Shown here: positions 7,911-15,824 of the stretch, in pieces | How the letters are laid out: every line of letters starts with the position of its first letter | How positions within the stretch are numbered: position 1 is the stretch's first letter | Assembly: GCA_022823145.1 (NCBI GenBank) | Contig: JAJDXS010000070.1 | Coordinates: 1-64,000, forward strand | Reading direction: 5' to 3' | Length of the DNA: 64,000 nucleotides | Source of the DNA: Gemmatimonadota bacterium | Lineage (GTDB): Bacteria; Gemmatimonadota; Gemmatimonadetes; Longimicrobiales; Gaopeijiaceae | The notes under the pieces: generated by a model | What the model was told of the DNA's origin: nothing | The model's input: the letters and a program-made list of their open reading frames with translations, nothing else | The model's database searches: none | Translations under genes and position numbers: made by a program

Positions 7911-9449
7911 GTGAACCATCACCCCACCTCCCGCCGCGCATTCCTCAAGGCCGGGGCGGCCGCGCTGACCGGCGCGATGATCGCCCCGGAACGCATTCTC
8001 GCCGATCCCTACGCGCCGCTCGACCCCCGCGCACACCCCTCACGGCCCGGCTACCCGCATGGGGACACCGCCCTCTCCGCCCCAATCAGAGTCACAGGCG
8101 TGGTGCGCTCCCAGGAGCGGGGATTGCCCCGGATCCCCGTAACCGACGGCGTCCAGGTCGTGGACACCGCGGACGACGGCACCTTCGAGCTGATCACCGT
8201 CCCGGAACAGGGGTTCGTCCGGATCACGCTGCCCTCGGGCTACCGGATTCCGCTCAACCGCTCCGGCACCGCCCGCTTCTACCACCCGCTCACGAGCCGC
8301 CGCGAGCAGTCGGCGGTCTTCGAACTCGAACCCGACCCGACCCCCCACGACGACCACACGCTGCTCCTGCTCGGTGACATCCAGACAGAGAACGCGATGG
8401 AGATGGACCGGTTCCACTCGCTCTCGGTTCCCGATCTGCGGTCTACTGTGGCCTGGCTCGGCAGGGAGCACGTCTTCGGCATCTCGTGCGGCGACATCAT
8501 GTTCGACGACCTGCTGCTCTACCCGGACTACGAGGTGGGGGTGCGCGATATCGGGGTGCCCTTCTTCCAGGTCGTCGGCAATCACGACCTCGACCTGTAC
8601 AGCCTCACCGACCGCGGCTCGACCGAGACCTTCGGCAATCACTTCGGGCCCGGACACTATTCCTTCAACCGCGGCGCCGTGCACTACGTGGTGCTCGACG
8701 ACGTCTTCTGGTACGGACAGGGGTACCTGGGCTATCTCGGCGCCGACGCGCTGCTCTGGCTGCAGCAGGATCTGGCGCGTGTCGAGCCCGGCTCGCCGGT
8801 GATCGTGGCCACCCACATCCCCGCCCTCGGCAGCCAGCACCTCCGCCGCGGCGACGAGTCCCCGCGCACCTCGCTCGCGATCACGAACCGCGAGGCCCTC
8901 TACCGGCTGCTGGAGCCCTTCGACGCCCACATCCTCACCGGCCACACCCACGAGTGCGAACACGTCTTCGAGCAGGGCACCCACGAGCACGTCACCGGCG
9001 CGATCTGCGGCGCCTGGTGGAGCGGCCCCATCTGTCACGACGGCACGCCCAACGGCTACTGCATCTACACCATCCGCGGCGAGCAGGTCAGCTGGCGCTA
9101 CAAGGCGACCGGCTACGGGCTCGAGCACCAGATGCGCCTGCACCGCACGGGGCGGGATCCGTCGGCGCCGGGCGAGCTGCTCGCGAACATCTGGGACTGG
9201 GACCCGGAGTGGACCGTGCGCTGGTACGCGGACGGCGAGCCGCGCGGCGGGATGGAGCGCCGGCGGAGCCTCGACCCGCTGAGCGTCGAGCTGCACGCAG
9301 GACCCGATCTGCCGGAGCGCCGCGAGTGGGTGGAGCCGGTGCCCGTGGATCACATGTTCCGCGTCGTGCTGACGGGCGAAGAGCGCGAAGTCGTGGTCGA
9401 AGCCACGGACCGCTTCGGACGGGTGTACCTCGGAGAATGGCGGAGGTAG
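7911..9449 (+). CDS. Tat-exported calcineurin-like metallophosphoesterase
   Basis: This 512-residue protein carries a twin-arginine signal (SRRAFLKAGAAALTGA). An N-terminal beta-sandwich of about residues 55-145 (IRVTGVVRSQERGLPRIPVTDG) resembles the domain found before calcineurin-type phosphoesterases. The metallophosphoesterase core follows: LLGDIQ, SCGDIMFDD, VVGNHD, ATHIPAL and LTGHTHE are the five metal-binding blocks. A C-terminal domain after residue 400 is also typical. The start is GTG at 7911 with GGAAGGAA about 8 nt upstream. It acts in the periplasm on an unknown phosphate ester. It is followed after 4 bp by the M55 peptidase gene. Confidence 0.9.
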   Translation: MNHHPTSRRAFLKAGAAALTGAMIAPERILADPYAPLDPRAHPSRPGYPHGDTALSAPIRVTGVVRSQERGLPRIPVTDGVQVVDTADDGTFELITVPEQGFVRITLPSGYRIPLNRSGTARFYHPLTSRREQSAVFELEPDPTPHDDHTLLLLGDIQTENAMEMDRFHSLSVPDLRSTVAWLGREHVFGISCGDIMFDDLLLYPDYEVGVRDIGVPFFQVVGNHDLDLYSLTDRGSTETFGNHFGPGHYSFNRGAVHYVVLDDVFWYGQGYLGYLGADALLWLQQDLARVEPGSPVIVATHIPALGSQHLRRGDESPRTSLAITNREALYRLLEPFDAHILTGHTHECEHVFEQGTHEHVTGAICGAWWSGPICHDGTPNGYCIYTIRGEQVSWRYKATGYGLEHQMRLHRTGRDPSAPGELLANIWDWDPEWTVRWYADGEPRGGMERRRSLDPLSVELHAGPDLPERREWVEPVPVDHMFRVVLTGEEREVVVEATDRFGRVYLGEWRR

Positions 9450-9453
9450 CGAA

Positions 9454-10647
9454 ATGCAAAAGAAGAAGATGTGTGGAAGCGCGACGCGGTTTTCGCTGCT
9501 TGCGGGCCTTTGCGGCGGTGCGTTCGCCTGCGCACCCGCGGGTGAAGGGGGCGGGGACGCGGGCGCGGAGAGTGAGTCGCAAATGGCAACCGGGGCCGCG
9601 CAGCTTCCGGCCGAGCCCTGGACGCTGGAAGACGTCAGGCGCACCCCCGACGACGGCATCCGCGTGCTGATCATCCACGACATGGAAGGCCTGTCGGGAC
9701 AGGACGATCCGCGCAGCTACCGTTTCGGCACCGAACAGTACCCATCGGGCCAGGAGATGCTGGCCGCCGACGTCAACGCGGTGGTGGACGGGCTCTTCGC
9801 GGGCGGTGCCACCGAGGTCGTGATCGCCGACGGTCACGGCAGCGGCAACCCCGACCCCGACCTTCGCACCGACCTCCTCGACGGGCGCGCCGCCCAGATC
9901 ATCCGCGACGAGCCCTTCGACACCTACTTCGACCTCCCGGAGTCGGAGGCGATCGATGCGGTGGCGGTGGTCGGCATGCACTCGAAGACGGGGAGCGGCG
10001 GATTCGCGGCCCACACCTTCACCTTGGGGATCGACCTGCTGATCAATGGCCAGGCCATCACCGAGACCGAACTGGTCGCGCTGTCCTGGGGGCGGTTCGG
10101 TGTTCCCGTCATCTTCGCCTCGGGCGACGACAAGCTGCGCGGCGACCTCGAGACCATGCCGTGGATCGAGTACGTGACGGTGAAGGACGCCCCCAGTGCC
10201 GACAGCGCGATTGTGCGGCCCGTCGAGGAAGCGCGCGCGGATCTGCGCGAGGGAGCGCGGCGGGCGGTCGAGCGGCTGGCGGAAGCAAAGGCCCTGCGGG
10301 TGTCGGGCCCGGTGCGTGCCTCCCTGCACGCAGTGCCGCCGGCGAGCCTGCGCTTTCTCGAGGGTGTGCCGGGAATCGACTACGCCGACGACACCTACAG
10401 TTTTGTCGCTGCCGACCTGCGCGAGGCCTACGACGGGCTCGTCGCGGTGGTGGGCATGGCGCGAGTCGGCTACCAGAGCCTGCTGCAGGAGGTCGTCGCG
10501 GCCCGGCCGGACGCGGGCGAGATCATGTCGGGATTCTCCGATGCCCTCTGGCAGCGCTGGCACGATCAGGAATCGGGGCGCTACGCGCGGCCGGAGGCGG
10601 GCGAGGCGCTGGGTGAAATGATCAGGCGCTTTCACGGGTATCGCTGA
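9454..10647 (+). CDS. M55-family D-aminopeptidase (DppA-like), probable lipoprotein
   Basis: This 397-residue protein matches zinc peptidase family M55, whose type member DppA removes N-terminal D-amino acids. Family blocks are present: IHDMEGLSG, IADGHGSGN, VVGMHSKTG, HTF near the active-site nucleophile region, and TETELVALSWGRFGVPVIFASGDD. The N-terminus is a signal peptide ending in AFAC, a weak lipobox, so it may be membrane-anchored. It follows the phosphoesterase by 4 bp and is probably co-transcribed. Together with the nearby M19 dipeptidase it suggests turnover of D-amino-acid peptides such as peptidoglycan fragments; that link is inference. Confidence 0.88.
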   Translation: MQKKKMCGSATRFSLLAGLCGGAFACAPAGEGGGDAGAESESQMATGAAQLPAEPWTLEDVRRTPDDGIRVLIIHDMEGLSGQDDPRSYRFGTEQYPSGQEMLAADVNAVVDGLFAGGATEVVIADGHGSGNPDPDLRTDLLDGRAAQIIRDEPFDTYFDLPESEAIDAVAVVGMHSKTGSGGFAAHTFTLGIDLLINGQAITETELVALSWGRFGVPVIFASGDDKLRGDLETMPWIEYVTVKDAPSADSAIVRPVEEARADLREGARRAVERLAEAKALRVSGPVRASLHAVPPASLRFLEGVPGIDYADDTYSFVAADLREAYDGLVAVVGMARVGYQSLLQEVVAARPDAGEIMSGFSDALWQRWHDQESGRYARPEAGEALGEMIRRFHGYR

Positions 10648-10737
10648 CGGGGGAGTCCCGCAAATCAGCGGTTTCGATAGTCGCGGTGTCCAGATAGAGG
10701 TAGGTTTCGACGCGCCTCAACCATCTTTCGGCTCTTC

Positions 10738-13410
10738 ATGACACTCGGTTCCGCTCTTCTCCTGACCGCTGCAGTCGGCGTGCAGTCCGCCCAGCAGGTC
10801 GGGATGGCTTCCGATTCCGCACTGGCCCACAGCGACGGCGTCGTGCCGCCGACCGTAACCGCCGTGCGGGCCGATCCGGCGCCGGTGCTCGACGGCATCC
10901 TCGACGACGCCGTCTGGCAGCGGGCCGGGTCGGTGACCGGATTCCGGCGCGACCGGCCCGGCGACGGGCTCCCCGCGGCCGAGAAGACCGAGGTGCGGGT
11001 GGCCTACACCGACGACGCGCTCTACATCGGGGCACGCATGTACGACCGCGACCCGTCCCGGATCTCCCTGCTGCGCGGTCGGCGCGATTCGTTCATGCAA
11101 CCGAACGACCTGTTTCTGATCCAGCTCGACTCGTACCACGATCACCGCACGGCCTTCGTCTTCGGGGTGACCCCGGCGGGGGGACGCAACGACCTTGTCG
11201 CGCCCAACGATGGATTCCAGGGGATGGACGCGGGATGGGATCCCGTTTGGGACGCCGCGACGCGGGTCGACTCGCTGGGCTGGGTGGCCGAGATGCGGAT
11301 CCCCTTCTCGCAGCTTCGCTTCCGGGAGGGTGACCGCCAGATCTGGGGAGTGAATTTCCGCCGCGACATCCTGCACGCGGGCGAGGCGGTCGACTGGGCG
11401 TGGCGACCGTCCACCGAAACCGGCCTTGCCTCGTCGTTCGGACACCTGCTGGGATTGGAGGGAGTGCGCCGGCCCGAGCGCCTGGAGGTTCTGCCGTACG
11501 CGGTCACGCGCGCGAGCTTCGACCAGAGCGCGGACCCGGCGAGCCCTTTCGACGATGGCTCCGTCTACGGAGGAGCGGTCGGACTCGACCTGAAGTACGG
11601 GCTCACCGGGGGGCTTACGCTGGACGCCACGGTGAACCCCGACTTCGGACAGGTGGAGGCGGACCCGGCGGTGGTGAACCTGACCGCCTTCGAGACCTTC
11701 TTCGAGGAGCGCCGGCCGTTCTTCGTCGAGGGCGCGGGCCTCTTCGGCTTCGGCGGGCTCGAGGGCTTGCGCTTCTTCTATTCGCGTCGGGTCGGTCAGC
11801 GTCCGGCGCTCCGGGCCGGCGGCCGGAGCCGGAGGTCCTTTGTCGATCAGCCGACGCAGTCCACCATTCTCGGCGCGGCCAAGATTTCCGGTCGAACCGA
11901 CTCGGGGTGGGTCGTCGCCTTCATGAACGCCACCACGCAGCGCGAAACCGCCCGCGTGACCGAGCGTGCCGGCGCGCCGGTCGCCGAGGTCCCGGTGGAC
12001 CCCCTGTCGAACATCACCGCGCTGCGTCTGCGCCGAGACATGCGGGACGGCGACAGCTATATCGGCATGATCGCGACCGGAGTGGACCGCGACCTGAACC
12101 ACGACTCCTTCCTCCTGGCCCTCCGCGACCGGGCCTTTACCGGCGGCGTCGACTTCCTCCATCGCTTCGCGAATCGCACCTACGCAATGCAGGGCTGGGT
12201 CGGCGGCTCACACATCAGCGGCAGTCCGACCGCGATTCAGCGGGCGCAATACTCCTCGGTTCGGTACTACCAGCGGCCCGATCAGGACTATGTGACCTTC
12301 GACCCCGACCGCACTTCGCTCGGCGGCTACGCGGGTGAACTGGCGCTGCGCAAGATCGCGGGCGAGTGGCTCTACGGCTTCGAGGCGAGCATGATCTCAC
12401 CCGGCTTCGAGATGAACGACGCCGGTTTCCAGACGATCGCGGACATCTACTCGCTCACCCTCGGTGGAACGCGGCGCTGGGTGGAGCCCGGGCGCCATTT
12501 CAGATCCGCCAGCCTGACCCTGGGCGGTTCCGAACGGCGGAACTTCGGCAACCTCGTCTTTCAGCGCGAGATCTCGCTACGCGGCAACGGTCAGACAGTG
12601 GGCTTCCATTCCCTCCGGGGCTCGCTGCGCTACGAAATGGAGAACCTGGACCACCGGGCAACGCGAGGCGGTCCCGCCATGGTCAGCCCCGCCAACTGGG
12701 GCGGCAACCTCTGGTTCAATACCGACGGACGAAAGCGCGTCTCGGGAGGCCTCTCCGTCAACTTCTCCGGTGATGCCGAAGGTTCCTACTCGGTCTCGGC
12801 CGGTCCCATGGTCTTCGGCCGCGGCGAAGGGCTGTTCAGCTGGAGCCTCCGGCCCAGCCTGAGAAGGAGCAGGAACGCCGCGTTCTACGTCACGCAGGCA
12901 GACGACCCGGCCGCGCACACCACCTACGGCCGCCGATACGTCTTCGCCGAACTGGAGCAGTCCGCGATCGACGTGACGGTCCGTATGGACCTCGCGCTCA
13001 CTCCGCGCATGACGCTGCAGGTCTACGGCCAGCCTTTCGTCGCGACCGGCGACTACGAGAACTTCATGGCCTTGAGGGCACCCCGCACCTACGACTTCGT
13101 CCGTTATGGGGAGGGGGCCACCACGATCGGGCGCGCCGGCGACGTCTACACCGCCGACGCGGACGGTGCCGGACCCGCCGACCCGATCCGCTTCGCCAAC
13201 CCCGACTTCCGCACCCGTTCCTTCCGCAGCAACGTCGTGCTGCGCTGGGAGTACCTGCCGGGCTCGACCCTTTTTCTGGTGTGGAGCCAGGACCGGGCCG
13301 ACTGGGTCCGCGACCCCGCCTTCGACGGCGTGGGCGACCTCCAGCGCCTCTTCTCGGACCCGATGCGCAACGTCTTCCTGATCAAGGCGAGCTACTGGCT
13401 GGACTTCTGA
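10738..13410 (+). CDS. DUF5916-family outer-membrane protein with N-terminal CBM9-like domain
   Basis: This 890-residue exported protein begins with a short signal peptide (MTLGSALLLTAAVGVQSAQ). Residues about 45-190 look like a carbohydrate-binding-module-9-type domain (PVLDGILDDAVWQRA, VAYTDDALYIGARMYD). The rest is rich in alternating, aromatic-ended strands typical of an outer-membrane beta-barrel, ending in LIKASYWLDF, and carries the DUF5916 block TLDATVNPDFGQVEADPAVVNLT. Such proteins are common in Bacteroidota and Gemmatimonadota; function is not established. No Shine-Dalgarno precedes the ATG, but no other in-frame start is available after the stop at 10678. Its 3' end overlaps the convergent DPP IV-like gene by 29 bp. 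Confidence 0.85.
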   Translation: MTLGSALLLTAAVGVQSAQQVGMASDSALAHSDGVVPPTVTAVRADPAPVLDGILDDAVWQRAGSVTGFRRDRPGDGLPAAEKTEVRVAYTDDALYIGARMYDRDPSRISLLRGRRDSFMQPNDLFLIQLDSYHDHRTAFVFGVTPAGGRNDLVAPNDGFQGMDAGWDPVWDAATRVDSLGWVAEMRIPFSQLRFREGDRQIWGVNFRRDILHAGEAVDWAWRPSTETGLASSFGHLLGLEGVRRPERLEVLPYAVTRASFDQSADPASPFDDGSVYGGAVGLDLKYGLTGGLTLDATVNPDFGQVEADPAVVNLTAFETFFEERRPFFVEGAGLFGFGGLEGLRFFYSRRVGQRPALRAGGRSRRSFVDQPTQSTILGAAKISGRTDSGWVVAFMNATTQRETARVTERAGAPVAEVPVDPLSNITALRLRRDMRDGDSYIGMIATGVDRDLNHDSFLLALRDRAFTGGVDFLHRFANRTYAMQGWVGGSHISGSPTAIQRAQYSSVRYYQRPDQDYVTFDPDRTSLGGYAGELALRKIAGEWLYGFEASMISPGFEMNDAGFQTIADIYSLTLGGTRRWVEPGRHFRSASLTLGGSERRNFGNLVFQREISLRGNGQTVGFHSLRGSLRYEMENLDHRATRGGPAMVSPANWGGNLWFNTDGRKRVSGGLSVNFSGDAEGSYSVSAGPMVFGRGEGLFSWSLRPSLRRSRNAAFYVTQADDPAAHTTYGRRYVFAELEQSAIDVTVRMDLALTPRMTLQVYGQPFVATGDYENFMALRAPRTYDFVRYGEGATTIGRAGDVYTADADGAGPADPIRFANPDFRTRSFRSNVVLRWEYLPGSTLFLVWSQDRADWVRDPAFDGVGDLQRLFSDPMRNVFLIKASYWLDF

Positions 13411-15703
13411 GGGGCTCCAGATGCTCCACGAAGTACCGGGCCATCGCGTCCTGAAAGTACGTCATGCTCTGCCCCTGCAGTCCGTGGCTCTGGTCCGGCA
13501 GCACCAGCAGGTCGAAGGGCTTGTCGGCGCGGATCAGGGCCTCGGCCATCCGCATCGTCTGGGCGAACGGCGTGTTCACGTCGGCAGTGCCGATCGTGAT
13601 CAGGAGCTTGCCCGCCAGGCGGTCCGCAATGGTCAGGTTGGAGGCGTAGGCGTACCCTTCGGGATTCTCCGACGGCTTGAGCATGTACGGCTCGACCGGC
13701 ACCCAGGCAACCGACTCGAGTTCGACCACCGGTGAACCCGACACCCCCACGTGGTACACCTCCGGCGCCAGCAGCATGGCGCGTAGCGTGAAGTAGCCGC
13801 CCCAAGAATAGCCGTGCACGCCCACACGGCTCAGATCCATGTACGGCCTCGCCTCGCCCAGCTGCCTGATGGTCGCCACGTGGTCCGGGATCTCGTTGCG
13901 ACCGATCGCCTTGTATACCACGTCCTGGAACGTCTTGCCGCGCCCGGGCTGGCCCCGCGCGTCCACGATGAAGGTGACGAAGCCGAGCTGCGCCAGGGCC
14001 TGCGCCTGCAAGCCCCACCCGTTGGGCACGAAGGTGCGCGGCACGGCGGTCGTCTGCGACCCGGGGTACATGATCTCGACCACCGGATATCTGCGCGACG
14101 GGTCGAAGTCGGGCGGGTGGTAGATCACGCCATGGAGATCGGTGACCCCGTCGTCCGCCTTGACCACGAACTCCTCGGGCGGACGCCAGTCAATGGCGTC
14201 GAGAGCACTGACGTCGGCCGTGGAAAGCGTCTCGACCAGAGTCCCGTCGGCCGCCCGCAGCTCGGAGCGGGGTGGCCGGTCCACCGACGAATGCGTGTCG
14301 ACGAAAAACGCTTTCGACGGGCTGAACTGGACGGTGTGCTGTCCGCTGGCTTCGGTGAGCTGCTGGACATCGCCGCCTTCGAGGCCGACGCGTTAGAGGT
14401 GGATGTCGTAGGGCCGCGCCGGATCGCGCTGGGCCCTGAAGTAGACCCACCCGGCTTCCGCATCGACCGCTGCGACCGGACCGGTGGGGAACGGCCCCGA
14501 CGTGAGGCGGCGCACGAGGTCGCCGTCGTTGTCGTAGAGGTAGAGGTGGGTGAACCCGTCCCGTTCGGAGAGCCACAGGAAGCGGTCGTCGTCGACCGCC
14601 GTGTAGAAGGACCCCTGCACCTCCAGCAGGCGCAGGCCCTCGATGTAGGTCTCCTGCCGCTCGGTGAGGATGATCCGGCTCTCGCCCGTCGCCGGTTCGG
14701 CCTCCATCAGGTCCAGGCGGGTCATCGGCCGGTTGACGCGCTGGAAGAGCAGCCGCGATCCGTCCGGGGTGAACCCGATCACGTGGATGCCGATCTCCTC
14801 GCTGGTCTGGAGATCGACCGGCACGGGCCGGCGCCCGTTCACGTCCACCACATACAGCTCGGGCCGGGGCCACGGGCCGCCGGTGTAGGGGTACTCCTGC
14901 CACTCCACCTCTTCCGCGGGTCCCAGCCAGTGCACGACGGGCACCCTGTGGACCCCCTCGGTCCGGGTCCGCTGGGCAGTGAACCTGTATCCGTCCGGCG
15001 ACCAGCGGGACCCGGCCGACGACCACGCATACCGCTCCTCGCCGTCCTCCGTGACGCGAACCACCCGGCCGTCCTCGCTGGCACGCAGCCACAGGTCGTT
15101 GTCCCGGTGGCGGAGGAACCACGCCCCGTTCGGTGAAGGGACCTCCATCGCCGTGCCGGGGGTCGCGGGCCAGGTGTCATCGACCGGCTGCGGCGTGGTC
15201 CGGGCGATCTCGGCGGGAGTCCTGCCGGCAAGCCCGGTGATCCCGTAGGTGTCCAGATCGACGCGAAAGCGCCGCCCCTCAACCTCGAAATCGGCCGTCG
15301 AAGCCGCCTCGTCGAGGGTGATCTCCGAGAAGGGAAGTCCGTCGTACGGGGGCGTGTGTCCCAAAACGGCGGCGAGCGCGGTCCGGAGGCGCTCCGTGTC
15401 GAACAGTGGCTCGCGGGTTCCGCGGCCCGGATCGACCCGGAAGATTACCGTATTGGCGGGCGCTCCGTCCGCATACCAGAAGGACTGGCCGTCTCCCAGC
15501 CAGCGCGCGCTGACGCTGCCGCCTTTCACGAGCGACCCGAAGGCCATATGTTCCCGGAAGCGGGCCAACCGATCATCCGGTATCTCCTGGGCAGCGGCCA
15601 CGCCGCCCCGGCCCGCAGCCATGGTCAGGGCGAGCAGGGGGAGGATTGCCGGTGAGGGAACCCACCGAGCATTCGAGCGGGACAGGGGCCGGGGCCTGAT
15701 CAT
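13382..15703 (-). pseudogene. DPP IV-like S9B peptidase interrupted by an in-frame stop codon
   Basis: The reading frame encodes a secreted dipeptidyl-peptidase IV-like protein of about 773 codons, but codon 437 (14393-14395) is TAA. Both sides lie in the same frame: the upstream part has a signal peptide and the beta-propeller, and the downstream part resumes as RVGLEGGDVQQLTEASGQHT and contains the complete alpha/beta hydrolase domain with GYSWGG (Ser633), GTADVNTP and DQSHG. The stop sits where family members usually read HLYRV, so a Tyr codon changed at its third base explains it. ATG at 15703 was chosen because GGAGGG lies 4 nt upstream. A GTG at 14284 could reinitiate the hydrolase half but has no Shine-Dalgarno. 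Recent inactivation, readthrough or a sequencing error are all possible. Confidence 0.85.
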
Positions 15704-15824
15704 GTGCCCTCCATTCACAGTTGTCACAAGTCAATCATTTCACGGGGCGAATAGTACCCCTGCGCGGCCGGCCGTTCCAGCCGCTTCGCCCCACGTTGTA
15801 CGCAATCAGCAAAGGAGGAGCCTC

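Noticed and set aside
10648..10737. Terminator hairpin after the M55 gene (CGGG-5-CCCG)
   Set aside because: The stem is only 4 bp and no T-run follows.
14284..14395. Frameshift as the cause of the broken DPP IV-like gene
   Set aside because: Both halves are in the same frame; only the TAA codon interrupts them, so a substitution is enough.
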